Shown in pieces: positions 16,411-25,010 of a stretch of DNA of 43,911 nucleotides (positions are counted from its first letter, which is position 1; each line of letters starts with the position of its first letter). The translations under genes were made by a program, and so were the position numbers. Source of the stretch: an uncultured Methanobrevibacter sp. Lineage in GTDB: Archaea > Methanobacteriota > Methanobacteria > Methanobacteriales > Methanobacteriaceae. The notes under the pieces are model-generated. The model saw only the letters and a program-made list of their open reading frames with translations, searched no databases and was not told where the DNA came from. The stretch is taken from positions 1-43,911 of the forward strand of contig NZ_CACXXB010000023.1 of assembly GCF_902771435.1 (NCBI RefSeq), given 5' to 3'.

Positions 16411-17214
16411 TTAATTTTTTAAGAAGTTTTCAACAATTTTTTTAAATTCATCAGGCTGCTCTACAATAACAAGATGTCCTGCATCTTTAATCAGTTCAAA
16501 TTCAGCGTCCTTGATACCATCAGCTACTTCACGGCCTAATTCCGGCGGATTAATGCCGTCATATTCAGCACCGATAACCAATGTTTTGCAGGTAACTTTA
16601 TCATAATCCTTGGAATTGTCAAAATTGGCAAGTGATGCATCCTCTGCGGCTTTTTCTTCTTCGCTTAATTCAGGACTTTCATCACTGCCCAATAACTCTC
16701 CAACGTCCAGTTCTCCGGTTGCAACTTTTTCCAAAGAATGTGGAGCAAGACTTGCTTTTAGTATAACGCTCATCATTTCTTCCTGTGTTATTTGCGTAAT
16801 GTCGAGATTAGCTTCCTTCAATAGTCTTGCAACTGATGAAGTCTTGCCGTTCGGCTTGGTGCATAGCAATATGAGATGATTGATGTCATCACATTGAACT
16901 TCAGCAGTCCTGAGTGCAATGTATGAACCCATTGAATAGCCTAAAAGGTCAACCTTTTTCAGGTCCAGCTCTTTGATGATTTCGTGTATGTCAAGTGCAT
17001 GGTCATCAATTGTATACTTCTCTGGGCGTGTTGATTCTCCATGGCCTCTTGTATCAATGGTAATTACACGGTAATCGTCCTTGAACATGTCCCTTATCGG
17101 ATACATGCTTGATTTGTCTGCGGTCAATCCATGAACCAGCAATAATGCATTCTCGCCATGTTGTGTATCATCTACACAAATTTCAATATCGTTAATGTTT
17201 AAAAATCTTTTCAT
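16411..17214 (-). CDS. Alpha/beta hydrolase
   Basis: A 267-residue serine hydrolase of the alpha/beta fold. The oxyanion-hole segment LLVHGL is at residues 25-30, the nucleophile S94 is in GYSMGS, and the acid and base are probably D219 (GAEYDGINPP) and H247 (DAGHLVIVEQP). A cap-like insertion rich in acidic residues lies between about 160 and 200. The substrate cannot be told from sequence; esterase, lipase-like or C-C hydrolase are all possible. GGGG precedes the ATG. The small two-helix membrane protein follows in the same direction. Confidence 0.88.
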   Translation of the reverse strand: MKRFLNINDIEICVDDTQHGENALLLVHGLTADKSSMYPIRDMFKDDYRVITIDTRGHGESTRPEKYTIDDHALDIHEIIKELDLKKVDLLGYSMGSYIALRTAEVQCDDINHLILLCTKPNGKTSSVARLLKEANLDITQITQEEMMSVILKASLAPHSLEKVATGELDVGELLGSDESPELSEEEKAAEDASLANFDNSKDYDKVTCKTLVIGAEYDGINPPELGREVADGIKDAEFELIKDAGHLVIVEQPDEFKKIVENFLKN

Positions 17215-17388
17215 GTTTAAACCCCGCTTTCCTATGTATAATTATTTTTCAGTAATAATATATTAACCTTTGAATTTGGTTAAATGGTTTGATTTTTTCA
17301 AGTTACATGTTTAGAAAAGAAAAAAATGATTGATAAAACAAAAGAATTATATTGCATTTAAAAGAAATAAGTAATTGGTGAAGGATTA

Positions 17389-18846
17389 ATGAATAATCAA
17401 AGTCAATGGAATTCTCGAATTGCCTTTCTTCTATCGATGATTGGTGCTGCTGTTGGATTGGGAAATATCTGGCGTTACAGCTATGTGGTCTATTCCAACG
17501 GTGGAGGAACTTTTTTTATACCTTATTTGGTTGCAATTCTGATTATGGGAATTCCGTTTCTGATATTGGAATACGGTATCGGATTCAGGCATAAGGATTC
17601 ATTTTCCAATATTTTAAAGGGCATTAACCCTAAACTGGAGTACATGTCCTGGGCTTTGGTTTTAATCATGTATTTTGTTTTAATCTATTATCTGGTTATA
17701 GTGGGCTGGGATTTGGTATATCTGGGTTCCAGTTTCAATTTCAGTTGGGGAGCTGATTCGGCACTTTATTTTGTAAGAAATGTTGGCGGAAGCTCAAATC
17801 TATCCAATATGACAAGTTTCATAATTCCAACAGCTGTTTCCATGGTGATTGTGTGGATTTTTATCTGGTACATTTCCCATAAGGACTTGAATGAAGGAAT
17901 AGGAAAGGCCTCAAAAATATTAATCCCTCTGCTTTTTGCCATAATGGCGTTCATTGTTATCTATGCGTTGACACTTCCTGGCGCAGGCTTAGGAATAAAT
18001 GCATTATTGAATCCTGATTGGCAAATGCTTTTCAATGTAAACATTTGGCTGGCGGCCTTCTCGCAAATTATTTTCTCGTTAAGTATGGGGGAGTCAATTT
18101 CTCTAACATACGCCAGCTATTTGCCTGACGGATCAAAATTAACAGATAATGTTTTGATTGTGGTTTTTGCAAATTGTGCATTTGAAGTATTCACTGCATT
18201 TGGAATATTTTCCATTCTCGGATACATGTCTTATACTTCCGGAACACCAATGGTTGAACTTGTTAGTGAGGGTACGGGATTGGTATTTATTGTTTTTCCA
18301 ATGATTTTCAATGTTATGGGTCCTATTGGCCATATACTTGCTCCATTATTGTTTGTAGCAATATTATTCGCAGGAATAACATCGGCCATTGCGGTGTTTG
18401 AACCGATGATCAACTCCTCAGTCCATAAGTTAAACTGGTCCCGTAAAAAAACAGTAACCGTATGGTCAATAGTGGGCTGCATAATTTCATTGCTGTTCAC
18501 AACAGGAATCAGCAGCTATCTTGTCGGTATGGTTGATGGTTTCATCACAGAATTCTGCATTCTTTTTTTAATTGCAGTTCAATGCATAATATTCACATGG
18601 TTCTATGATATTGAAGGAGTAATTCCTATATTGAATGAAAATGACAGGGTTAAAGTTGGAAAAAAATGGGTATTTGTACTTAAATACATATTGCCTATAT
18701 TTCTGCTTTTCATGTGGGGTAATGGAGTATATCATCTGCTTTTAAATGCAAATAATTTCGAATTAACAGTTTATGGGGTTATTACTGTTGTTATTTTGAT
18801 ATTGAGCTATATTTTCACAAATATCAATAAAGAAAGCCAAGGATAA
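17389..18846 (+). CDS. Sodium-dependent amino-acid transporter, NSS family (copy 1)
   Basis: A 485-residue transporter of the neurotransmitter:sodium symporter family with the LeuT fold and eleven to twelve membrane helices. The first helix carries the unwound sodium/substrate motif AAVGLGNIWRY, followed by NGGGTFFIPYL, both family hallmarks. It probably imports an amino acid with sodium. It is related to the second NSS gene at 40442-41932 over its full length. It stands alone in the plus direction; GGTGAAGG precedes the ATG. Confidence 0.93.
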   Translation: MNNQSQWNSRIAFLLSMIGAAVGLGNIWRYSYVVYSNGGGTFFIPYLVAILIMGIPFLILEYGIGFRHKDSFSNILKGINPKLEYMSWALVLIMYFVLIYYLVIVGWDLVYLGSSFNFSWGADSALYFVRNVGGSSNLSNMTSFIIPTAVSMVIVWIFIWYISHKDLNEGIGKASKILIPLLFAIMAFIVIYALTLPGAGLGINALLNPDWQMLFNVNIWLAAFSQIIFSLSMGESISLTYASYLPDGSKLTDNVLIVVFANCAFEVFTAFGIFSILGYMSYTSGTPMVELVSEGTGLVFIVFPMIFNVMGPIGHILAPLLFVAILFAGITSAIAVFEPMINSSVHKLNWSRKKTVTVWSIVGCIISLLFTTGISSYLVGMVDGFITEFCILFLIAVQCIIFTWFYDIEGVIPILNENDRVKVGKKWVFVLKYILPIFLLFMWGNGVYHLLLNANNFELTVYGVITVVILILSYIFTNINKESQG

Positions 18847-19021
18847 TTCTAATGATTTAAAAGATTATAACAAAAATGTTTTTTGACATAATATTGGCGA
18901 TTATGATGACTGCTCCAAGTGGCTGAATTGAGATTAGCCTTAAATCTTTTTTCATAGAAAAATATTTTCAGTAAATTTTTTTAATTTAAACAGATAATAT
19001 ATTATAACATAGGTGAAAAAA

Positions 19022-19435
19022 ATGGATTTTGATATAAGACGTGCTGATTTAGTAAAAATGACTATTAAAAATGCAGAATCCGGTCAGGAAATTGTATCCG
19101 ACTGTTTGGAAAATAAAATTCATATGACAAGACCTGAAGACTATGAATATGATTCAGGCGAAGCAGTTTTTGATATTTTAACCCTGGAAAACTCAAATTG
19201 GCAGTTTAAAAAAGAAAAAGGCAAGGCAAAAATTAAGGTCGAAACAAGATTCGATGAAGATGAATTGATTGATTTGGCCGTTAATCATCCAGAAAATCAT
19301 GTAAGAATCGCTGCAATCGGAAAAATAAACGATGATGATGTGCTGCTAAAAATTGTACAGAACGACTCTGAAAATGAAGTCAAACAGGCAGCCTTAGAAA
19401 GATTATCCGAATTGCACATAAAAAAGGATGAATAA
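19022..19435 (+). CDS. Repeat protein with C-terminal solenoid units
   Basis: A 137-residue protein. The N-terminal 75 residues (MDFDIRRADLVKM...) have no fold I recognise; the C-terminal part holds two solenoid-like units of the type D-LIDLAVNHPENHVRIAAIGKI-D, as in the next gene. The ATG at 19022 is preceded by AGGTGA at 19011-19016, which is why I do not use the upstream GTG at 19013. Its stop overlaps the start of the larger repeat protein (TAATG), implying coupled translation and a joint function, probably protein-protein binding. Confidence 0.75.
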   Translation: MDFDIRRADLVKMTIKNAESGQEIVSDCLENKIHMTRPEDYEYDSGEAVFDILTLENSNWQFKKEKGKAKIKVETRFDEDELIDLAVNHPENHVRIAAIGKINDDDVLLKIVQNDSENEVKQAALERLSELHIKKDE

Positions 19436-21306
19436 TGACCAATTCAGCAAATGTCAAAATAGAACTTATCAAACAATCGTATAATCAGGAAAAAATCGTA
19501 GATATAGCTCAAAATGACCTGAATTGGCATGTTCGACTGGCAGCAGTGGAAAATATAGATGATGAAAACATCCTGAAGGATATTGCAAACAATGACTTGA
19601 CTTCTGCTGTGGCCATTAAAGCCATGGAGCACATTAACGATAAAGAATTTTTATCAGACATTTGCTTAAACCATCCTGATTCCTATCTTCGCCTAACAAC
19701 AATTAACCGCATTTGTGATGAGTCACTACTTTCAAAAAAGGAACTGTCCCTGCTTTTGGAGGAGATGCTGTTAAACGATCCCGATTCATACATATTAAAA
19801 AGCATATGTGAAAATCCAAATCTGACAAATCAGGACGTTTTAATTAAAGTTTCAAAGTCCAAAAGCGATGAAACGCTGAAAAGACAAGCAATCAAAAAGA
19901 TTGCTGATGAAGAAATATTAACTGATTTTGCTTTAAACGATTCCAATGATTACATTCGCCGTGAAGCTATTTTAAATCCCAATCTAAAAGATTTAGATGT
20001 TCTTTATAAAATCATAAGATCAGACAGTGACGAATTCAATAGAATCATGGCAATTTATAAAATTCCCGATGCGGAATCATTGCTTAAGATTATTTATAAA
20101 AAACCGCTCCACAACCGTCTGGTGGAAATTGCACAAAACACTAACTTTTCTTTAAATGATTACTTTACACATGTCTTTGAAACAGAAAAAGATGAGTATA
20201 AAAGACAGGTTGCAATAAATTTCATTACTGATTCGGATATTTTAGAAAATGCTGTTTTAAATGAATGCAATGATGAAATCCGTGCAGATGCAATCAAAAA
20301 CAAAAGTTTCAAAAGTCAGGAGATGCTGGATGAGCTGATTTTAAACGAGTCAAATCCTAAAGTGCTTTTTGAAATTGTTTCCAAAATTCAAAACCAGGAA
20401 TTATTGACCCGTTATGTTGAAGACCACCTTGACTATGACGAAGTTACCGTTAAGGCGATTTCAAGACTTCAAAATAATGTTTTGCTTGAGAAATTGACCA
20501 GTCATCCGGAATCCCGAATCAGGTTCGAAGCGGTTAAGAAAATCTCAAAACTTAACAATCAGGATGAACTTTTAAGAGATATTGCATTAACCGAGATTTG
20601 TGAAGAAATCTGTGTAGTTGCTGTCGAATCAATGAACATCAGAAATGACCTCATTGAGGTTGCAGACAAACGCAGAGAAAAAATCATAAGAATAAAGGCT
20701 CTCAATCAGATTAAGCCAAAAAGATTACTGGACAATTTTACAGGACCAATTATCAGAAATTCCCTTGCAGACCTTCCATTTGAATTCGCCTTGGAGAACA
20801 TGGCTTTAAATGATCGTGATGACGATATAAGAAAACTTGCAACATCAAAACTTGATGATGAAAAGTTATTATATGAAATATCCTCGGGTGGCGATGTAAA
20901 CAGCATTGATGCTCAAATCAGACTGGATTCTCTTTTTGAAGACATAAAAAGAATTGACAATGATTTTATTTTAAAGAGGCTGGCTGATTGCAATGACAGT
21001 GAGGTATCGGCCATGGCTCAGGAAAGACTTAACGACCTGACAACATGGAAGAGCCGAATAGCTGAAGTTAATGAAATAAATGACGTCAATACGTTAAAGG
21101 ACATTTCACAAAACGATTTCAACTATCTTGTCAGAAGCGAAGCCGAAGGCAAGCTGGAAAAGATACTGTTTCACATTAGATTGGATGAAATTGAAGACCA
21201 ATCCAATCAGGAAAAACTGAAAGCTATTGTTAGCGATGAAGGTTTTAGCTATGAAATTCGCAGAAAGGCACTTTTGCTGATTGCTGATGAAGAATTTTTA
21301 AAATAA
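19435..21306 (+). CDS. Large HEAT/LRV-like solenoid repeat protein
   Basis: A 623-residue protein built almost entirely of about 24-residue helical repeats with a consensus like LL-DIA-ND---VR--A---I-DE. Examples are LKDIANNDLTSAVAIKAME, LTDFALNDSNDYIRREAILNPNL and LLEKLTSHPESRIRFEAVKKI. Units with NPN followed by an aspartate-rich turn (ILNPNLKDLDVL, CENPNLTNQDVL) resemble leucine-rich variant (LRV) repeats more than typical HEAT repeats. There is no signal peptide, membrane helix or catalytic domain, so a cytoplasmic scaffold is likely. It overlaps the preceding smaller repeat gene by one base. Confidence 0.8.
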   Translation: MTNSANVKIELIKQSYNQEKIVDIAQNDLNWHVRLAAVENIDDENILKDIANNDLTSAVAIKAMEHINDKEFLSDICLNHPDSYLRLTTINRICDESLLSKKELSLLLEEMLLNDPDSYILKSICENPNLTNQDVLIKVSKSKSDETLKRQAIKKIADEEILTDFALNDSNDYIRREAILNPNLKDLDVLYKIIRSDSDEFNRIMAIYKIPDAESLLKIIYKKPLHNRLVEIAQNTNFSLNDYFTHVFETEKDEYKRQVAINFITDSDILENAVLNECNDEIRADAIKNKSFKSQEMLDELILNESNPKVLFEIVSKIQNQELLTRYVEDHLDYDEVTVKAISRLQNNVLLEKLTSHPESRIRFEAVKKISKLNNQDELLRDIALTEICEEICVVAVESMNIRNDLIEVADKRREKIIRIKALNQIKPKRLLDNFTGPIIRNSLADLPFEFALENMALNDRDDDIRKLATSKLDDEKLLYEISSGGDVNSIDAQIRLDSLFEDIKRIDNDFILKRLADCNDSEVSAMAQERLNDLTTWKSRIAEVNEINDVNTLKDISQNDFNYLVRSEAEGKLEKILFHIRLDEIEDQSNQEKLKAIVSDEGFSYEIRRKALLLIADEEFLK

Positions 21307-21485
21307 TTTAATTAATTTATTTTTCAGATAATGTAATGTTGAAATTATATGCCTTTTTTTCAAAGTTATTTGCTGTTTTCAAGGCTATTTTTTTCCAATT
21401 CATTTAGGCAAATATAAATAAGAATAAATATAAATTTTTACTCAATAACTTAAATGTTATAAGTTAATTTTATAGAGGTTAAACT

Positions 21486-22457
21486 ATGGTAAGTGTAAAC
21501 GTAGAAGCTAAAAAAACCGTAGATGTAATGATTGAAAAAGCAGATGAATTAAACATCGCTGTAGAAACTTTAGGCAATGGTGCTACTGTTATTGACTGTG
21601 GTGTTAATGTAGATGGAAGTTTCAAAGCAGGAGAACTTTATACTAAAGTTTGTCTTGGTGGACTAGCAGATGTAGGAATTTCAATTCCTGGAGATTTGTC
21701 TGAAAAATTCGCACTCCCTTCAGTAAAGATTAAAACAGACTCACCTTCCATTTCAACCTTAGGTTCCCAAAAAGCAGGATGGTCTGTATCTGTAGGTGAC
21801 TTCTTTGCATTAGGTTCCGGTCCTGCTAGAGCTATTTCATTAAAACCGGCAGAAACCTATGAAGAAATTGGATATGACGACAAAGATGCTGATTTAGCAA
21901 TCTTAACTTTGGAAGCTGATGTATTGCCTGGTGAAGATGTTGCAGAATACATTGCTGAAGAATGTAGTGTAGATGTTAAAAATGTCTACTTGCTTGTAGC
22001 TCCTACTTCTTCCTTAGTCGGATCTATTCAAATTGCAGGAAGAGTTGTTGAAAACGGAACATATAAAATGTTGGAATTCATCAAATTCGACGTAACCAAA
22101 GTAAAACATGCAGCAGGTATTGCACCAATCGCACCTGTTGACCCAGACGGCCTTAAGGCAATGGGTAAAACCAACGATGCCGTATTGTTCGGTGGAAGAA
22201 CTTACTACTATGTTGAATCTGAAGAAGGCGATGACATTGCTGAAGTAGCTGCTCAATTACCATCTTCCGCTGCTGACGGATATGGAAAACCATTCTTCGA
22301 TGTATTCAAAGATGCAGGTTTCGACTTCTATCAAATTGATAAAGGAATGTTCGCTCCTGCAGAAGTTGTCATCAATGATTTAACAACCGGTAAAATGTAT
22401 AAAGAAGGATTTGTAAACGCTGAATTGCTTAAAAAATCCTTTGGCGTAGATGAATAA
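21486..22457 (+). CDS. mch: Methenyltetrahydromethanopterin cyclohydrolase
   Basis: A 323-residue cytoplasmic enzyme of hydrogenotrophic methanogenesis; it converts 5-formyl-H4MPT to 5,10-methenyl-H4MPT. Recognisable segments are DCGVNVDGSFKAGELY, CLGGLADVGIS, VKIKTDSPSISTLGSQKAGW, ALGSGPARAISLKP and FGGRTYYYVE. Codon use and the strong TATA-type promoter (A+T run at 21411-21437) are those of a highly expressed gene. GAGGT precedes the ATG. T-runs at 22470-22493 probably terminate it. Confidence 0.97.
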   Translation: MVSVNVEAKKTVDVMIEKADELNIAVETLGNGATVIDCGVNVDGSFKAGELYTKVCLGGLADVGISIPGDLSEKFALPSVKIKTDSPSISTLGSQKAGWSVSVGDFFALGSGPARAISLKPAETYEEIGYDDKDADLAILTLEADVLPGEDVAEYIAEECSVDVKNVYLLVAPTSSLVGSIQIAGRVVENGTYKMLEFIKFDVTKVKHAAGIAPIAPVDPDGLKAMGKTNDAVLFGGRTYYYVESEEGDDIAEVAAQLPSSAADGYGKPFFDVFKDAGFDFYQIDKGMFAPAEVVINDLTTGKMYKEGFVNAELLKKSFGVDE

Positions 22458-22601
22458 TTTTATTCATCACTCTTTTTTTCTTTTTTTCTTTTAATTTATT
22501 TCGCATGAATTATAATTTGAATTGTTTTTCAATAATCTTTAAATATTATTAACAAGTAAATATTATATTGCTCATATTTAAAGAGTTTATAGGTGAAAGA
22601 C

Positions 22602-23432
22602 ATGGAAATTATTGATATTATTAAAGAAGCGATGGTTTATCCTTCAAATGACTTGGCTAAACTGGCAATATATATTGCACTTTCATTTGCTATTGGAATT
22701 TTGTTTATTTTAGGATTAGTATTATTTGCACTGGGAGTATCAGAAAATGCCGTTTTTGCAGTAATTGGCGTTATCTTATTCATCGGTGCATTAGTTGTAA
22801 GTTTTATACTCAGCGGATATCTGATATCCATTGTTAAATCCGGAATTGATGGTGATGAAGACCTCCCTGAATTCATATGGAAGGAAAACCTTATCACCGG
22901 TGTCAAATATCTGGTTGTAAATATTGTTTACTTTATCATCCCTGCAATCATTGTTTTAATTATAGGAGCTGCAACAAACCTGTTCGGATTGGCTGCAGAA
23001 GTCATTTCCAAAACAGTGAATGCATCTGTACAAGCTCAGGCCAATTCTACTGTAGTTGCAAGTAATGTTGTTCCTCAGGCTACAATGACCAGTTTTTTAA
23101 CTGCTTTTAGTATTACAGCGATTATTGCTGCAGTTGTCTTCTTGATTTTCTTATTCATTGAAACAATGGCCGAAGCAAGACTTGCTAACACAGGTAATAT
23201 TGGGGATGCTTTAAACATTCCTGAAGCATTTAAGGACATTGGAAGAATCGGTTGGGGAAAAGTTATTGCAGTTGTATTTTTAATATTCATTATAATTGCA
23301 GTTATTAATTCAGTTATATCTGGACTCAATTATTACATATCTGGAATCAGTATCATTTCTCTTATTGTGACTCCATATTTAACATTCTTCGCTTCAAGAG
23401 CGACAGGATTGTTATATTCCGATATAGCTTAA
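22602..23432 (+). CDS. DUF4013-like multi-pass membrane protein
   Basis: A 276-residue membrane protein with about six hydrophobic segments, of the kind annotated as DUF4013 in archaea. The N-terminal IIKEAMVYPSNDLAKL is the family-type amphipathic lead, and GYLISIVKSGIDGDEDLPEF lies before the second membrane pair. A gut-methanogen-rich family, function unknown. AGGTGA at 22591-22596 supports the ATG at 22602. A hydrophilic glutamine/asparagine-rich stretch lies in the middle (about 145-165). Confidence 0.8.
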   Translation: MEIIDIIKEAMVYPSNDLAKLAIYIALSFAIGILFILGLVLFALGVSENAVFAVIGVILFIGALVVSFILSGYLISIVKSGIDGDEDLPEFIWKENLITGVKYLVVNIVYFIIPAIIVLIIGAATNLFGLAAEVISKTVNASVQAQANSTVVASNVVPQATMTSFLTAFSITAIIAAVVFLIFLFIETMAEARLANTGNIGDALNIPEAFKDIGRIGWGKVIAVVFLIFIIIAVINSVISGLNYYISGISIISLIVTPYLTFFASRATGLLYSDIA

Positions 23433-23570
23433 TTTTAACCTTTTCTTTTTTTATTTTTTTTTAATTATCTTCAAGTTGATCTTTTTTAATTGGTGTTGCA
23501 ATATTTTTGCAAACTGATGTTATGACTCATTTTCTTAATATTTTCAATAAACTTTTAAATGATAATAAAC

Positions 23571-23596
23571 ATACTATTAGTATTCTATATAGAATA
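23571..23596. promoter_or_regulatory. Two adjacent palindromes in the first rubrerythrin promoter
   Basis: ATACTA-T-TAGTAT (23571-23583) is a perfect 6+1+6 dyad. It runs into TATTCTATATAGAATA (23581-23596), a perfect 16-base palindrome with TATA at its centre. The start codon of the truncated rubrerythrin lies 35 bases further on. The second palindrome covers the probable TATA box, so repressor control is plausible. Confidence 0.5.
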
Positions 23597-23630
23597 AATA
23601 CTTCAATTATTAATAATGGAGATGTATAAA

Positions 23631-24119
23631 ATGGCAGATTTAAAAGGTACAAAAACTGAAGCAAACTTACAAGCAGCTTTTGCTGGTGAGTCCCAAGCAC
23701 ATACTAAATACCAATACTTTGCTGCAAAAGCAAAAGAAGAAGGTTACGTTCAAATCCACGATATTTTCATGGAAACAATTCCAGACACAATAGCTAACCT
23801 CAACGCTGCAGCAGACGGTGAAAATGAAGAATGGACTTCAATGTACAAAGAATTCGCAGAAACCGCTAAAGAAGAAGGTTTCCCAATGATTGCATTCTTA
23901 TTTGAAAAAGTAGGAGCAATCGAAAAAGAACACGAAGAAAGATACAGAACTTTACTCGCAAATGTTGAAAACGACGCTGTATTCAACAAAGAAGCTGACA
24001 TTGAATGGAAATGTGAAAACTGCGGATTTGTTTTCTCAGGTCCTAACGCACCTGAAAAATGTCCTGTATGTGGACTTCCTAAAGCACATTTCGAAGAAAG
24101 AGCTACCAACTTTAAATAA
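23631..24119 (+). CDS. Rubrerythrin paralogue lacking one di-iron ligand segment
   Basis: A 162-residue rubrerythrin: a ferritin-like four-helix domain followed by a C-terminal rubredoxin domain with CENCGF and CPVCGL. Compared with the adjacent full-length copy (181 residues), 19 residues are missing after residue 48, where the copy has the second helix with NEKEHAKIWFK. The missing piece contains two di-iron ligands, E53 and H56 of the full-length copy. E20, the GENEEW glutamates and the EKEHEERY helix remain. The protein probably cannot form a normal di-iron centre but keeps its rubredoxin site. The ATG at 23631 has GGAGATG seven bases upstream; an ATG at 23616 lies within that signal. Confidence 0.88.
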   Translation: MADLKGTKTEANLQAAFAGESQAHTKYQYFAAKAKEEGYVQIHDIFMETIPDTIANLNAAADGENEEWTSMYKEFAETAKEEGFPMIAFLFEKVGAIEKEHEERYRTLLANVENDAVFNKEADIEWKCENCGFVFSGPNAPEKCPVCGLPKAHFEERATNFK

Positions 24120-24143
24120 GCTCTCTTCCTTTTTTTATTTTTT

Positions 24144-24158
24144 TTAGTTACTAACTAA
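24144..24158. promoter_or_regulatory. Dyad upstream of the second rubrerythrin
   Basis: TTAGTTA-C-TAACTAA is a perfect 7+1+7 inverted repeat, directly upstream of A+T-rich promoter sequence (AAATATTTAAATAG at 24164-24177). It follows the terminator T-runs of the first rubrerythrin, so it belongs to the second gene. It shares a TTACTAA element with the dyads at 23571 and 24845. Confidence 0.4.
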
Positions 24159-24211
24159 TCACCAAATATTTAAATAGTCTTTTAAAATATATTTATTTGA
24201 GGTTTGATATT

Positions 24212-24757
24212 ATGGCAGACTTAAAAGGAACAAAAACAGAAGAAAATTTAAAAGCAGCACTTGCCGGTGAATCACAGGCACGTGTAAAATACGAATTTTA
24301 TGCTTCTCAAGCTAAAAAAGATGGTTATGTTGAAATCAAAGACATTTTCCAAGAATCATCTGACAATGAAAAAGAACATGCAAAAATCTGGTTCAAATTA
24401 TTGAACGGCGGAAAAGTACCTGACACCTTAACCAATCTCGCAGATGCAGCAGCCGGAGAACATGAAGAATGGACTTCAATGTACAAAGGATTTGCAGAAA
24501 CCGCACGCGAAGAAGGTTTCGATGATATTGCAGATTTATTTGATGCTGCAGGTGCAACCGAAAAAGCACACGAAGACAGATACAACGCATTAACCGACAA
24601 AATTAATGCAGGTAAAGTGTTCAAAAAAGATGAAGAAATCGCATGGAAATGTAACAACTGCGGATACATCCATTACGGAACCGACGCTCCTGAAGTATGT
24701 CCGTTATGCGATCACCCACAGGCACACTTTAGAAAACAAGATACTAGTTATATCTAA
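24212..24757 (+). CDS. rbr: Rubrerythrin
   Basis: A 181-residue rubrerythrin. Di-iron ligands by family comparison are E20, E53, H56, E83, E86, E117 and H120, all present; the C-terminal rubredoxin iron site is CNNCGY and CPLCDH. It reduces hydrogen peroxide with electrons from rubredoxin or similar carriers, protecting the anaerobe from oxygen. The ATG at 24212 is preceded by GAGGT at 24199-24203. It is the second of two tandem rubrerythrin genes, each with its own promoter-like region. Confidence 0.95.
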   Translation: MADLKGTKTEENLKAALAGESQARVKYEFYASQAKKDGYVEIKDIFQESSDNEKEHAKIWFKLLNGGKVPDTLTNLADAAAGEHEEWTSMYKGFAETAREEGFDDIADLFDAAGATEKAHEDRYNALTDKINAGKVFKKDEEIAWKCNNCGYIHYGTDAPEVCPLCDHPQAHFRKQDTSYI

Positions 24758-24844
24758 ATCTTCTTTTCTATTTTTCTTTTTTTTAAATTTTATTTTTAAA
24801 ATTCAACCGTTTACCACATTACTCAAATCTATATTAATGCCGAT

Positions 24845-24862
24845 TTACTAATATAATAGTAA
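24845..24862. promoter_or_regulatory. Dyad over the promoter of the choloylglycine-hydrolase gene
   Basis: TTACTA-ATATAA-TAGTAA is a perfect inverted repeat of 6-base arms with the TATA-like ATATAA at its centre. If it is the promoter, the transcript has an untranslated leader of about 130 bases before the gene at 25011. Confidence 0.4.
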
Positions 24863-24879
24863 GTATCATGATTGAAAAT

Positions 24880-25010
24880 AACATTTGTTTACTGATGTTA
24901 GTTACAAGGTAACTCACCACTATTTCTATCCAAAAGGTAGTGAAAAGATTTATTCATCCTTGAAAGAGATAGGCGCTGAGTTTAACAAAACAATTTTTTA
25001 AGGTGATAAT
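24880..25010 (+). promoter_or_regulatory. Long, foldable 5' leader of the hydrolase gene
   Basis: The leader holds several complementary segments: GTTAC/GTAAC at 24900-24912, AACTCA/TGAGTT enclosing the following elements, CACTA/TAGTG, and TTCA/TGAA. Together they can form a three-way-junction-like fold just upstream of the ribosome binding site AAGGTGAT. The leader contains no coding frame I can support. Whether it is a regulatory leader or only A+T-rich sequence needs folding and conservation data. Confidence 0.3.

Noticed and set aside
18884..18934. Short frame starting MFFDIILAIMMTAPSG that stops after 16 residues
   Set aside because: It vaguely recalls the start of a DUF4126-like membrane protein, but it is too short, has no ribosome binding site, and the sequence after the stop does not continue the family. 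It could be a decayed remnant; not supportable as a gene.
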